The notes beneath the pieces are model-generated. The model made no database searches and was not told where the DNA came from. It saw only the letters and a list, made by a program, of their open reading frames with translations. Positions 27,078-35,689 of a DNA stretch of 64,000 bases are shown piece by piece. Where the stretch lies: NCBI RefSeq assembly GCF_040499845.1, contig NZ_CP159342.1, positions 868,001 to 932,000 of the forward strand. The letters run 5' to 3'. The DNA is from Micromonospora sp. CCTCC AA 2012012 (GTDB lineage: Bacteria; Actinomycetota; Actinomycetes; Mycobacteriales; Micromonosporaceae). How positions within the stretch are numbered: position 1 is the stretch's first letter; each line of letters begins with the position of its first letter. The position numbers and the translations under genes were made by a program.

Positions 27078-28087
27078 TCCAGCCCGGTGGCGGTGCGGCG
27101 TAGCCGTGTGTGCACGCCGGTGTAGGGGAGCGCGGCTGCCGGGAGGTGGGTTTTGTTGACGGCGGCGACGATGGTGTAGTTCGGGTCGCACACGTTCCCG
27201 ACGGGTGCCCGCCCGGCCTGGGAGATCAGCTGGTAGGCGTCCAAGAGGTCGAGGCCGGTCAGGTGGCTGGTCCAGCCGACGAGGTCGTGGTGCGCGATGC
27301 GGTACGCGTCCTCCAGGGGCCGGGCGGCGCCGACCGACATGATCGTGTGATCGGTTTCCAACCGCGGCCACGGCGTGTTGACGCCCTTGATGAGCTCGAC
27401 GATGAGGGTGGTGGTGGTCGCGATTTCCACGCCCGCGCCGCAGGCCTCACCGTCGCCTTGGCGGGCGTGCCCGTCACCGAGGGCGAGCATCGCGCCGTGC
27501 AGGTTCACCGGCAGGTAGACGGTGGTACCGGCCCGCATCTGTGGGCAGTCGAGGTTCCCGCCATGCGTGTCGGGCACGATCGTGGAGCGGGCTTCGAACC
27601 CGGCGGGGGCGACGCCGATCGTGCCGATCATCGGCTCCAACGGCAGGTCCACCGTGTGGTCGCTGGCGGTGGCGTGGAACCGCACCAGGCGGGCCTGCCG
27701 GTCGACCTCGTACATCCACACCCGCTCGTCGAGGGCCGGTTGGAGGGTGGCGGTGTGTGCGGTGGAGGTGAGGGCACCGAAGTGCGGGAACGTCGTCGAG
27801 ACACCCCAGTCCCGCGTCGGCTCGACCGACACGAGGTGCACGGCGAGGGTGTCGCCGGGCTCGGCGTCCTCGACGAAGAACGGCCCGGACACCGGGTTCA
27901 GATACGGCATCCGACACACCCGCGACGGCAGATCCGCGGGTCCGCGGACCAGACCCCCGAAACAGTCCTCCGTGACGACCTCCAGAACGTCACCGGAGCG
28001 GATGTGCGCGACGGGCATCCGACCGCCGAAGGTGTAGGCGAACTCGTCCCGGACCGGCCGGTACACGATCTTGTCCACGGTGCTCAC
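27074..28087 (-). CDS. Acetamidase/formamidase family amidohydrolase
   Basis: 337 aa, within the FmdA/AmdA family range. Motifs include VEDAEPGDTLAVHLVSVEPT, FHATASDHTVDLPLEPMIG, DTHGGNLDCPQMRAGTTVYL and LALGDGHARQGDGEACGAGV, the conserved metal-binding core of the family. GTG start 28087 overlaps the upstream permease stop by 4 bases. It hydrolyses short amides such as formamide or acetamide to ammonia and the acid, in the cytosol. With the upstream APC permease it suggests import and deamidation of an amide or amino-acid derivative. Confidence 0.87.
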   Translation of the reverse strand: MSTVDKIVYRPVRDEFAYTFGGRMPVAHIRSGDVLEVVTEDCFGGLVRGPADLPSRVCRMPYLNPVSGPFFVEDAEPGDTLAVHLVSVEPTRDWGVSTTFPHFGALTSTAHTATLQPALDERVWMYEVDRQARLVRFHATASDHTVDLPLEPMIGTIGVAPAGFEARSTIVPDTHGGNLDCPQMRAGTTVYLPVNLHGAMLALGDGHARQGDGEACGAGVEIATTTTLIVELIKGVNTPWPRLETDHTIMSVGAARPLEDAYRIAHHDLVGWTSHLTGLDLLDAYQLISQAGRAPVGNVCDPNYTIVAAVNKTHLPAAALPYTGVHTRLRRTATGLE

Positions 28088-29490
28088 ACCCGCTCCACGT
28101 CACGCCGCTGCGGCTCGGCGGGCGCTAGACCGGACAGCACCGGCCGGCGACCCGACAGGTAGAGGCCGGCGAGGACCAGCACACCCACCGCCAGCCACCC
28201 CATGCCGAGCCGCTGCGCCGCGATGTTCGCGTGCACCACCACGAAGGCGAGGACCACGAACCCCACCGTCGGCATCACCAGATGCGCCCACCAGTTCCGG
28301 CTACGCCGGCGAATCAGGTGATGCACCACGACGGACACGTGCAGCACCAGGAACGCCACCATCGCCCCGAAATTGATCAACGACGACAGCAGGGTGATCC
28401 CATCCGCCCGGCTCGCCATGTACAGGCCGAGCAGCAGCGACACCCCACCGGTCAACAACGTCGCGTTGATCGGCACGCTGCGCCGCACCGACACCCGCGC
28501 CAAGAAGCCGGGCAGCTGCCGGTCCCGAGCCATCGCATACAACAGACGCGACGTGGCCACCTGCGCCACCATGCTGTTCGGCAACCCCCACGCAATCGCC
28601 GTCGCCACTGCGCACAGCGTCGCCAGCCACCCGCCACCGGCCACCTGGGCGGCGTCGTAGAACGCGGTGCCGGCCGGATCCCCGTCCGTCAGCAACGATG
28701 CCGGGTTCGGCACTAGCATCGCCGCCAGCCATGTCTGCACGATGAACAACACCCCCGCCAGCACCAGCACGGCGGCCATGGCGCGGCCGATCTGCCGGGC
28801 ACCGTCCCGGGTCTCCTCCGCCAGCATGCTGATCCCGTCGAAGCCCAGGAACGACAGCACCGCGATTGACACCGCCCCCGCCACCAGGGACCAGGTGAAC
28901 GTGCCCGGGTTGTAGAACGCCTCCCAACCGAACCGGCCCTTCCCCGTGGCCAGGGCCCAGCCGCCGACGGCGAGGAACACCGCCAGGACGAGCAGCTCAC
29001 CGACCAGCATCACCCGGGTCACGACCGCCGTCATACGGATCCCGACCGAGTTGACGACCGTGTTGACCACGACGAACCCGACCAGCCACCCCCACACCGG
29101 CACCCCGGGCACCGTCGCGTGCATCGCCACCGACGCCACCAGATACAGCAAGCCCGGCACGAGGACGTAGTCGAGGAGGATTACCCAGCCGGCGAGGAAA
29201 CCGACCGGTGGGCTGATGCCCCGACCGGCGTAGTTGTAGACGCTGCCTGACATGGGAAACGCCTTCACCATCTGCGCGTAGGAGAACGCCGTGAACACCA
29301 AGGCGACCACACCGATCGCGTAGGCGAGGGCCACCATGCCACCGGAGCCGGCGTACACGCTGCCGAAGATCGCCATCGGCGCGATCGGCACCATGTACAC
29401 CAGCCCATAAGCCATGAGGTCCCGGAACCGCAGTTGGCGGGCCAGCTCCTGTCGGTAGCCGTAACGCTCCAGTTCATGCTGATCCAGCAT
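28084..29490 (-). CDS. APC-family amino-acid/amine permease
   Basis: 468 aa from ATG 29490, preceded by GAGAGG. A longer frame upstream has no ribosome site. About 12 transmembrane helices can be traced. The first helix region DLMAYGLVYMVPIAPMAIFG and SGSVYNYAGRGISPPVGFLA are APC-superfamily landmarks. VAGAVSIAVLSFLGFDGISM carries the helix-6 substrate loop, and LAEETRDGARQIGRAM follows. It is the first gene of the operon with formamidase, GPP34, GNAT and the reductase remnant. The likely substrate is an amino acid, amine or amide. Confidence 0.87.
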   Translation of the reverse strand: MLDQHELERYGYRQELARQLRFRDLMAYGLVYMVPIAPMAIFGSVYAGSGGMVALAYAIGVVALVFTAFSYAQMVKAFPMSGSVYNYAGRGISPPVGFLAGWVILLDYVLVPGLLYLVASVAMHATVPGVPVWGWLVGFVVVNTVVNSVGIRMTAVVTRVMLVGELLVLAVFLAVGGWALATGKGRFGWEAFYNPGTFTWSLVAGAVSIAVLSFLGFDGISMLAEETRDGARQIGRAMAAVLVLAGVLFIVQTWLAAMLVPNPASLLTDGDPAGTAFYDAAQVAGGGWLATLCAVATAIAWGLPNSMVAQVATSRLLYAMARDRQLPGFLARVSVRRSVPINATLLTGGVSLLLGLYMASRADGITLLSSLINFGAMVAFLVLHVSVVVHHLIRRRSRNWWAHLVMPTVGFVVLAFVVVHANIAAQRLGMGWLAVGVLVLAGLYLSGRRPVLSGLAPAEPQRRDVERV

Positions 29491-29957
29491 TCGGGCCCTC
29501 TCACACTTGATCATGAGTCGTCTGTACTCGCCCCGTCGGAAACGCCGCCTGTCCCGGCTTGGCCGGGACGGATTCGGGCTGGGGGATGGCACCCGCCATC
29601 GGCGACGAAAGCTAATTAAGGCGAAGGCGGTTGATGTCGGTAAGCCTTGCGGTCCACATCTGACAATCCGCCGACAAGATGCCACTTCGTCGGCGGCTGT
29701 ATCGCAGAGCGAGCCGTTGAGCACCGGATCCAGCAGCACAAAGATCGCGGCTGGCGATCGTAAAAGGCTCAGCTGGGTCGATCGATGTCGGAGCTTTGTC
29801 GGAGGTCGACGCGGCAGGTTATCGACATGCACAGGCCCAACCGCTAATGGGGACATCACCGTGAGCGCCGACGGCGCGACAACAGCGGTGACGGGCGATC
29901 CGGCCGCCGGCTGGTGTCGCCCGCCTGTGCCCAACGCTCCCGTAGGAGGGATGTGCC
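29491..29957. promoter_or_regulatory. Divergent intergenic region with TGTCGGA repeat element
   Basis: 467 bases separate the APC permease from the + gene at 29958. No gene is convincing here. The region carries GATGTCGGAGCTTTGTCGGA at 29784-29803, that is TGTCGGA twice with a 4-base spacer. The same element with one mismatch occurs at 32626-32645 upstream of the XRE regulator. GTAGGAGGG at 29942 is the ribosome site of the following gene. Confidence 0.45.
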
Positions 29958-30569
29958 ATGGCCCCACGAACCATGCCCGAACCGGCCGCGGTCGGTCGCC
30001 GAGCCGCCGAGATCCTCGACCTGATCACGCAGCACCCGTCGTCCGAGCGGCTCCGCAGCTCGTCGATGAAGTACTCCAGTTGCTGGGCGACGTTCACCGG
30101 GTACCCGGCGATCAGCCGGTGGTCCCTGGACCGGGACTCAGGTCCGTTGCTGACCGAGGCGATGCGTGTCCTGGCGCTGAAGGCCGCGGTGTTCGAGTTC
30201 TCCGGCGGTGACGAGGAAGCCGCGGAGCTGCTGGTGCCGGCGCCGGTCGACGAGATGATCCACGCCGTGCTGGCCCAGTTCACCCTGATGTCCCGGATGC
30301 AGCGCGACCTCAGGGTCACGTTCCCGCACGCCACGGAGTTGGAGGAGTTCACCTACACCCGCGGCTGCGTGACCGACGAGTATTACGCCGCCGCCGGCTG
30401 GGGGCCGCAGCCGCTGCGGTACTGGCTGGACTCCGCCGAGGTGACCCGCCGCCTGAACCAGCTCAACGCCCACTACCAGGCCGCGGGCCTGGGACGCGAC
30501 GGACGCAGCCACAACTTCGACTTCGACATGCCGGAACCGGCGACCGCGCCGGTCAGGGTCAGCGGTTAG
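29958..30569 (+). CDS. Hypothetical protein
   Basis: 203 aa with a strong ribosome site (GGAGGG). Soluble, mostly helical. Recognisable pieces are MRVLALKAAVFEFSGGDEEA, VPAPVDEMIHAVLAQF, YTRGCVTDEYYAAAGWGPQP and a closing LNQLNAHYQAAGLGRDGRSH. Residues 20-65 are poorer in protein-like character and could reflect an upstream frame error. No family is recognised with certainty. It overlaps the convergent gene at 30559 by 11 bases at their 3' ends. Confidence 0.55.
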   Translation: MAPRTMPEPAAVGRRAAEILDLITQHPSSERLRSSSMKYSSCWATFTGYPAISRWSLDRDSGPLLTEAMRVLALKAAVFEFSGGDEEAAELLVPAPVDEMIHAVLAQFTLMSRMQRDLRVTFPHATELEEFTYTRGCVTDEYYAAAGWGPQPLRYWLDSAEVTRRLNQLNAHYQAAGLGRDGRSHNFDFDMPEPATAPVRVSG

Positions 30570-31005
30570 TCAGCTCCACCGACAGCACCCGCCGCATGGC
30601 CGCCACCACCTGCTTAGGGTCGAACCTCTCCGCAGCGATGCGCTCAGCGCGGGCGACGGCACCGAAGATCTGCTCCGACGGGGCGTCGCGCAGCACAGCG
30701 ACGAGCCAGCCTTCCAGATCCACCAGGTCGGCAGGCAGCACCAGAGAGGCAGGCGTCGGCGCCGGTCGTGACGCCTGGGCGGGAACAGGCTCGCCGCGCG
30801 AGGCGTAGCGGCCCGGTGGCAGTCCGACCCGGTACGGGTGCACACACACCGCGACACCTTCGACGGTGACTCGCCATCCGATGTCCGGGCTGTAGGCGAA
30901 CTCGGGTCCGGGCCGGTCGACTACGTCGAACTGGCCCGGCCCGAGCTGCTGGGCGGGACACACCACGCACGTCTGCTTACACCACTGCGGTAGCGGCCCG
31001 GACAT
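30559..31005 (-). CDS. Hypothetical protein with N-terminal Cys motif
   Basis: 148 aa. The N-terminus WCKQTCVVCPAQQ contains three closely spaced Cys, suggesting metal binding. The middle is a beta-rich part (DIGWRVTVEGVAVCVHPYRV). The C-terminal helices DLEGWLVAVLRDAPSEQIFG and VVAAMRRVLSVEL follow. No family is recognised. It is divergent from the HD-hydrolase gene at 31042 and convergent with the gene at 29958. Confidence 0.5.
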   Translation of the reverse strand: MSGPLPQWCKQTCVVCPAQQLGPGQFDVVDRPGPEFAYSPDIGWRVTVEGVAVCVHPYRVGLPPGRYASRGEPVPAQASRPAPTPASLVLPADLVDLEGWLVAVLRDAPSEQIFGAVARAERIAAERFDPKQVVAAMRRVLSVELTNR

Positions 31006-31041
31006 GGCGCTGATGCTACGGCAAATAGGAGGTATCAGGCT

Positions 31042-31626
31042 ATGACCGTCTTATCCCCTCCCAGGCCGGCCATCGTCGACCGCGCCGTGCGCGACGCCCA
31101 GCGATGGTGCGCCGGCCACACGATCGACGACCACCCCGCGCTGGCTCACGCGGTCCGAGTCGCGGTGACCATCGGCGAGTATGTGCCGAACCCCTCGCCG
31201 GAGCTGATAGCGGCAGCGCTGCTGCACGACGTCCCGGACTTCGTGCCGCGCACACCGGACATCTACCAAGTCCTCGCCGACGCCTACGGCCCGCAGGTAC
31301 CACGGATCATCGCCGCCCTACACGCCGAGCACCAAGCCCTCGACATGCCGAACCCGCCCATCCGTGTGAGCGACCCGCCGGTGCTGCTCGCCTCGACCGC
31401 CGACAAGATCGTCGCGCTGAGATCGCTGCTGAGGCGGGCACATGCCAGCGGCAACGTCACCAACTTCCTGAGGGCGCGCCCGGCGCTGCTCACGCTGCTG
31501 CCGCACTTCCGGGCCTTTCAGCAGGCGGCCCACCCTCGGGTGCCCGCGGGGATGTCAGCACGCCTCGACACCGCGCTGACGCTGCTCGAGCGAGCCGCCG
31601 CCAGCATCCCGACGGTGAGCGAGTGA
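31042..31626 (+). CDS. HD-domain phosphohydrolase
   Basis: 194 aa, ribosome site GGAGGTATC. The HD metal site is visible: HALAHAVRV-type His near residue 32-36, LIAAALLHDVPDFVP (the HD pair) and STADKIVALRSLLRRA (the distal Asp). Spacing resembles RelA/SpoT-type hydrolase domains, but no synthetase domain is present, so a small alarmone or nucleotide hydrolase is possible. It is coupled to the next gene by an overlapping stop/start (TGATG). It forms a two-gene unit with the phosphotransferase. Confidence 0.78.
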   Translation: MTVLSPPRPAIVDRAVRDAQRWCAGHTIDDHPALAHAVRVAVTIGEYVPNPSPELIAAALLHDVPDFVPRTPDIYQVLADAYGPQVPRIIAALHAEHQALDMPNPPIRVSDPPVLLASTADKIVALRSLLRRAHASGNVTNFLRARPALLTLLPHFRAFQQAAHPRVPAGMSARLDTALTLLERAAASIPTVSE

Positions 31627-32672
31627 TGATCACTATCGGTGCCGCGCTGGCGGACCAACTACGCCTCGACCTGCTCACCGCCGCCGTCCATCAACAGACC
31701 GCCGCGCAGGTCATCCAGGAGTGGGAACTGTCGACGGTGCAGCGGCTGTACCTCAGCGACGGCAGCAGCGTGATCTGCAAGCTCGCCACATCGCCGTTCA
31801 CCAGTGAAGCTGCCGTGCTGCGATCCCTTAACGAATACGGCGCCGCCGTGCCCCACCTGCACGGCTATACGCTGCGGCCGCATGCGCTGGGCATGCTGAT
31901 GGACGACCTCGGCACCCCCATCCGACTACCCACCATCGCCGAGGCCGCAGCCGCAGCCCGCGCGGCACACACCATCCCTCCAATGCCCACCCTGCCCGTG
32001 TTCGACCAGCAGACGCTGGCGCGCCTTCCTGAGCAGGCGCTCACCGCACTGGACGCGCTACACCGCCAAAGGCGCTTCCTCAACACCGGCACTATCGAGG
32101 AACTACTGCGGCGGCTGGCAGCCGTAGCGGACAGGCGCGTCGATGGCGCCGAACGAGAACCCTTCGGGCTGTGCCACGGCGAGTTCCACCGTAGCTCGCT
32201 GCACGTCAGCAGCACCGGATGCCGCCTTGTCGACTGGGCGAAAGCTTTTACCGGACCTGGGCTGCTCGACCTCGCCACCTGGTTCGGCACCCGCAACGCC
32301 GCAGACCCCGACCAACTCACCCGCCTGATCCACGCCTACGTCGCGGCCGGCGGCAGTCCCGACGCACACTCGCAACGCGGCGGCCTACCGGCAGCCCAGT
32401 GGGCCCTGGGGTGGCACCGCGTATGGGCAGCCTGGTGGTTCCTGACCACAGCCGCCGCAGGCCACCACCAGCCCCACACAGACAGCCACCACACCCGTGT
32501 CGTACACCGTCAACTGCAGGGTGCCGCAGAACTGCTTGCGTCGGCACCGCGCGCCACAGCAGCGCGGGCTAACGGGACGGAGCATCCGAGAATCGCCGAC
32601 CCCGCGGGTTGGACTCCGAGAAGGGGATGTCGGAGCTCTGTCGGAACAATGTTGGAAGAAGCCGCGGAGTAG
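31626..32672 (+). CDS. Aminoglycoside-phosphotransferase-like protein with altered catalytic loop
   Basis: 348 aa. The APH fold is visible: SDGSSVICKLATSPFTSEAA (nucleotide-binding strands and the ATP-binding Lys), LGMLMDDLGTPIRLP (hinge), LCHGEFHRSSLHVSSTGC (catalytic loop) and RLVDWAKAFTGPGLLDLATW. The family catalytic loop is HGDxHxxN. Here Asp is Glu and the Asn position is Ser, and the DxD metal motif reads VDW. Activity is therefore doubtful or altered. The C-terminal 40 residues are low complexity and overlap the repeat element at 32626. It is co-translated with the HD protein. Confidence 0.72.
   Translation: MITIGAALADQLRLDLLTAAVHQQTAAQVIQEWELSTVQRLYLSDGSSVICKLATSPFTSEAAVLRSLNEYGAAVPHLHGYTLRPHALGMLMDDLGTPIRLPTIAEAAAAARAAHTIPPMPTLPVFDQQTLARLPEQALTALDALHRQRRFLNTGTIEELLRRLAAVADRRVDGAEREPFGLCHGEFHRSSLHVSSTGCRLVDWAKAFTGPGLLDLATWFGTRNAADPDQLTRLIHAYVAAGGSPDAHSQRGGLPAAQWALGWHRVWAAWWFLTTAAAGHHQPHTDSHHTRVVHRQLQGAAELLASAPRATAARANGTEHPRIADPAGWTPRRGCRSSVGTMLEEAAE
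32626..32645 (+). promoter_or_regulatory. TGTCGGA-n4-TGTCGGA element upstream of XRE regulator
   Basis: GATGTCGGAGCTCTGTCGGA, 110 bases before the XRE gene start, inside the 3' end of the phosphotransferase gene. It matches 29784-29803 with a single mismatch. Two heptamer half-sites 11 bases apart lie on the same face of the helix. It is a candidate operator, possibly of the XRE regulator itself. Confidence 0.45.
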
Positions 32673-32755
32673 CCGACGCATCACAGGCCTGCACTACAGT
32701 GCTCCCACGCCCACCGAGCCTCGCGCGCAAGCGTTCGTACCCATTGGGAGCTGCT

Positions 32756-34024
32756 ATGCCGAGCTTTCCACCGCAGGACGTAGCCAACGAATGGGTCGCC
32801 CTGGGGCAGATGCTTGCCCGCAGCCGTAAGGCCGCCGGCTACACGCAAGAGACGTTCGCGCCTCGGGTGAGCTATGGAAGAAGCACGATCGCGAACGTGG
32901 AGACCGGCCGGCAGCGCGCCGGGCGTGACTTCTGGACCCGAAGCGACGACCTGCTGGGGACCGGCGGCAGACTGTCCCGAGAATACGACCGTATCCGGCT
33001 CGCTAGCACCCAGCATCTGCCCAGCGGCATGGCTGCCGCTCAGGCGTTCCAGGTCGTTGCGGAGCCGTTCTCCTCCACCGCAGTGGAGACGTTCGCCCGC
33101 GCGCCCGGGACGGACTACCTGGTGGGCGAGTGGAACAGTTTCTCTAAACTAACCAGTATGCTGGCCGAGCAGCGCCAGGCCGTGTCGCCCGACGCGCTAC
33201 TGGGTCTGATCGAGGCCCACCGTGATTGCCTGTCAACGCTATACCGCAAAGCCGGTCGTGCACCCATCCGTGCTGATATCGGAACGATGCTCGCTGAAGC
33301 CTCGATCGTCGCCAGCCGGCTGTGGAGCGCGCAGGGCAACCGTGCCCTCGCGCTCGCTCACTGTGCCTACGCTCGCCAGCTCGGCGACATGCTGGGCAGC
33401 CGCAGGATCAGTGCGACGGCACGCATTTTCGAGAGCAACCTCCACTCGGAAGCCGCCACACTGATCGACGCAGATGGTGACATTATGATCGGCCTGCGGC
33501 TACTCGATGAGGCCGCCCGGGCGTCCACTGATCTCAGTGCCGCCGCACGAGCTCGAGTAGCTGCCGAGCAGGCCCAAGCCTATGCTGCTCTGCGACTTCC
33601 ACGCGAGGCAACGGCGGCCCTGAAGCGGGCAGAAGAAGCGGTCAACGACTTGTCACCCGTTGACTGTGTGGGCCTCTACAGCGACTGGAGCAGCGCCCGC
33701 CTTGACGTCTATGCGGGCACATGCCATCTTCTTCTCGGTCAGCCCCGCCAGGCTGTGACCGTGCTCGAAAATGCAGTACGGATGCTGGAACGCGATCACG
33801 CCAACGTCAACGTCGCCCTGGCAGCAGCCGTAGACCTTGCCAGCGCCTACGCCGAGGCTGGTGAACTTGAGCAATCCTGCACGCTGCTTGGCGACACCTA
33901 CGATCAGCTGAGAGCAGGTGGAAACCACCGAGGCATCGCTCGAGCTCAACGAGCCCGTCAGCGGCTGGTCCGGTGGCGCCACGAGTCAGTTGTGCTCGAA
34001 CTTCAGGAGAAGATGGCCGCCTGA
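32756..34024 (+). CDS. XRE-family HTH regulator with TPR-like C-terminal region
   Basis: 422 aa from ATG 32756, preceded by GGGAG. An open frame begins further upstream but lacks homology. HTH at residues 13-60: LGQMLARSRKAAGYTQETFA then YGRSTIANVETGRQRAGRDF. The remaining 330 residues are helical repeats of TPR type (ANVNVALAAAVDLASAYAEA, GELEQSCTLLGDTYDQLRAG, LRLPREATAALKRAEEAV). This layout is common in actinobacterial regulators that respond to peptides or small ligands. Two TGTCGGA elements nearby are plausible targets. Confidence 0.82.
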   Translation: MPSFPPQDVANEWVALGQMLARSRKAAGYTQETFAPRVSYGRSTIANVETGRQRAGRDFWTRSDDLLGTGGRLSREYDRIRLASTQHLPSGMAAAQAFQVVAEPFSSTAVETFARAPGTDYLVGEWNSFSKLTSMLAEQRQAVSPDALLGLIEAHRDCLSTLYRKAGRAPIRADIGTMLAEASIVASRLWSAQGNRALALAHCAYARQLGDMLGSRRISATARIFESNLHSEAATLIDADGDIMIGLRLLDEAARASTDLSAAARARVAAEQAQAYAALRLPREATAALKRAEEAVNDLSPVDCVGLYSDWSSARLDVYAGTCHLLLGQPRQAVTVLENAVRMLERDHANVNVALAAAVDLASAYAEAGELEQSCTLLGDTYDQLRAGGNHRGIARAQRARQRLVRWRHESVVLELQEKMAA

Positions 34025-34035
34025 CGGGTGGCTGG

Positions 34036-34755
34036 CTACCCGCCAGAGCTCAACAGCGAGCTGACGGCGGCCACCACCGTCGTGGGGTCGAGACTGTCGA
34101 GCACCAGATCAGGTCCGTAGGACGCCAAGTCTTGGCGTCCAATCCGGTGAGCGACGACAGCGACACGAAAGTCGGCATGACGTGCGCAAGCGATATCGTT
34201 GGGCGCATCCCCGATGACGATCACTCGCGCGGAATCGAGCGGATCGCCGTAGATCGCGGAGTAGCGCTGAGCTACAACTGCCGGAAGCTCAAAGCGATCT
34301 TGAGCGTCCGACCCGAACGCGCCAATCCGAAGATCAAGAAACTCATCCAAGCCCGCCACCTTTAGCTTCACCTCGGCGGCCACACGCAGGTTGCCAGTCA
34401 GCACGGTTTGGATGAAACCACGGTCGTGTAGCTCGGCGATGCTCGCTACAGCACCTGGATACGGCGGCTGGACTTCAGCGAACTCCTGCCGGCCCTCTTG
34501 CATGACCGCAGCAATGGCCTGCCGGAAGGCGGATAGGCCCGCCTCCGCAGCTGACGGGTCCACGCCCGAAGCAATCGCCGCGTCGACGGCGATCGACTCG
34601 TCCGTATACCCATGCACCTTCTTGTCAGGGAAAACGACCTCGGACTGCGAGATACCGTACGCACGAGCGATCGCGCGCGTCAGCCAACGCAAGTCCGCTG
34701 GGATAAGCGTCCCGTCCACGTCCCAGACGACCAAGCCGGCGCTGCTGTGGTTCAT
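34036..34755 (-). CDS. HAD-superfamily phosphatase
   Basis: 239 aa from ATG 34755; 15 further codons lie upstream without a ribosome site. Motif I is VVWDVDGTLIPAD, motif II is TVLTGN (Thr), the lysine comes before motif IV, and motif IV is VIVIGDAPNDIACARHAD. The cap helices (AIASGVDPSAAEAGLSAFRQ) fit a type-1 cap as in phosphoglycolate phosphatase-like enzymes. It ends 11 bases from the convergent XRE gene. The substrate is a small phosphomonoester, not identifiable from sequence. Confidence 0.85.
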   Translation of the reverse strand: MNHSSAGLVVWDVDGTLIPADLRWLTRAIARAYGISQSEVVFPDKKVHGYTDESIAVDAAIASGVDPSAAEAGLSAFRQAIAAVMQEGRQEFAEVQPPYPGAVASIAELHDRGFIQTVLTGNLRVAAEVKLKVAGLDEFLDLRIGAFGSDAQDRFELPAVVAQRYSAIYGDPLDSARVIVIGDAPNDIACARHADFRVAVVAHRIGRQDLASYGPDLVLDSLDPTTVVAAVSSLLSSGG

Positions 34756-35280
34756 AGAAGCATCGTCGCACGGGCACAGGAACCCAACTCTGTCGAGCAT
34801 GTCGCGTTTCGCGGCCGGACCGAGACGGCCCGACGGCGGACGGTCGCGCCAGCCATCGCTCTACCCAGTTGGGCGACGTGGCGGCCGAGCGCGCCATGAT
34901 CTGGGCGGTGATCGGTCCGGCGACAGGATCCGGACGGCCACGGCGCGTGGGCCGGGTGCGGTTAGTGGCGAGCCGGTCCCGCGGCAGACGCAGGCTGTCT
35001 CGCTAGCCGGGGCCAGGATGTCGGCGTGCAGCTCAGCTGTCTAGGGACGCTGTCGGTCAGTCGTTCCCGGAGGTAGGGATAAGACGGGCCAGGACGCTGG
35101 GGCACGTGCTGCCTTCGGTTCGATCAATGTCTCGACTGGTTGAGTGGGCCTACTTAACGGACAGTTCCGACATTGATGCCGGAGACGGCGGCCGGTCCCA
35201 TGATCGACAGCCTTTCGGGAAGCTGACGGATGCGCTGAACAGCGCCCAGCAGCGCCTAGCGGCACCCAACGACGTCCTGG
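34756..35280. other. No recognisable gene
   Basis: About 525 bases between the HAD gene and the tRNA fragment. Short open frames exist on both strands, but none has protein-like composition with a ribosome site. It may be debris at the edge of an integrated element. Confidence 0.4.
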
Positions 35281-35325
35281 TTCACACCGAAGAGGTCACT
35301 GGTTCGATCCCAGTATCGCCCACCA
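35281..35325 (+). other. 3' half of tRNA-Val(CAC): integration-site scar
   Basis: The segment TTCACACCGAAGAGGTC starts with a complete anticodon loop (TTCACAC, anticodon CAC). It continues with the variable loop, a perfect T-arm (ACTGG-TTCGATC-CCAGT), the acceptor strand ATCGCCC, the discriminator base and an encoded CCA. The 5' half is missing: the bases before the loop (CCTGG) do not pair with CGAAG and no GGGCGAT lies upstream. A 3' tRNA piece of this kind is the typical att duplicate left by an integrative element. It is not a working tRNA. Confidence 0.75.
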
Positions 35326-35341
35326 TAGATCCATGCAGGTA

Positions 35342-35378
35342 GGAAGCCCGTCACCGGTTCGGTCGGTAACGGGCTTCC
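35342..35378 (+). terminator. Hairpin behind tRNA-Val fragment
   Basis: GGAAGCCCGT pairs with ACGGGCTTCC across a 17-base loop that itself can form a small ACCG/CGGT stem. It is placed 16 bases after the CCA end, as expected for a tRNA terminator carried along with the att site. Confidence 0.6.
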
Positions 35379-35395
35379 GCGCTGTTGCCCCTTAA

Positions 35396-35417
35396 ATTGG
35401 GAGCAGATTGGGAGCAG
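35396..35417 (+). repeat. Tandem 11-base direct repeat next to att scar
   Basis: ATTGGGAGCAG occurs twice head to tail. Such short repeats beside an attachment site may be integrase arm-type sites, or the vestigial end of an integrase gene. Confidence 0.5.
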
Positions 35418-35689
35418 GGCGTTCGGCTCTGGTGTCCGATCGCCATGGGGTCGCCCGGCAGCGGCCTCGGGTTACCGGTCCGACCGGGCTGGCCGGCTAA
35501 TGGAGGACTTGGAGCTACGGGTACCAGGTCTCACGTGACGAGGGAGCCTCCCGCTATCGTTCACCTGCCTGACTTGATGGTCGTTGGTCTGGTGTGCCGC
35601 CCACTCACCGGTCCACGTCGCCAAGTCGTGTACCCAGCTTTCGGTGCTCTGCCGGGACTTGGCCGACCACTTCGATGCGTTCTATCGCA

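Noticed and set aside
31626..32672. Aminoglycoside resistance gene
   Set aside because: Key catalytic residues are changed and the neighbour is an HD hydrolase, so a resistance role is not supported.
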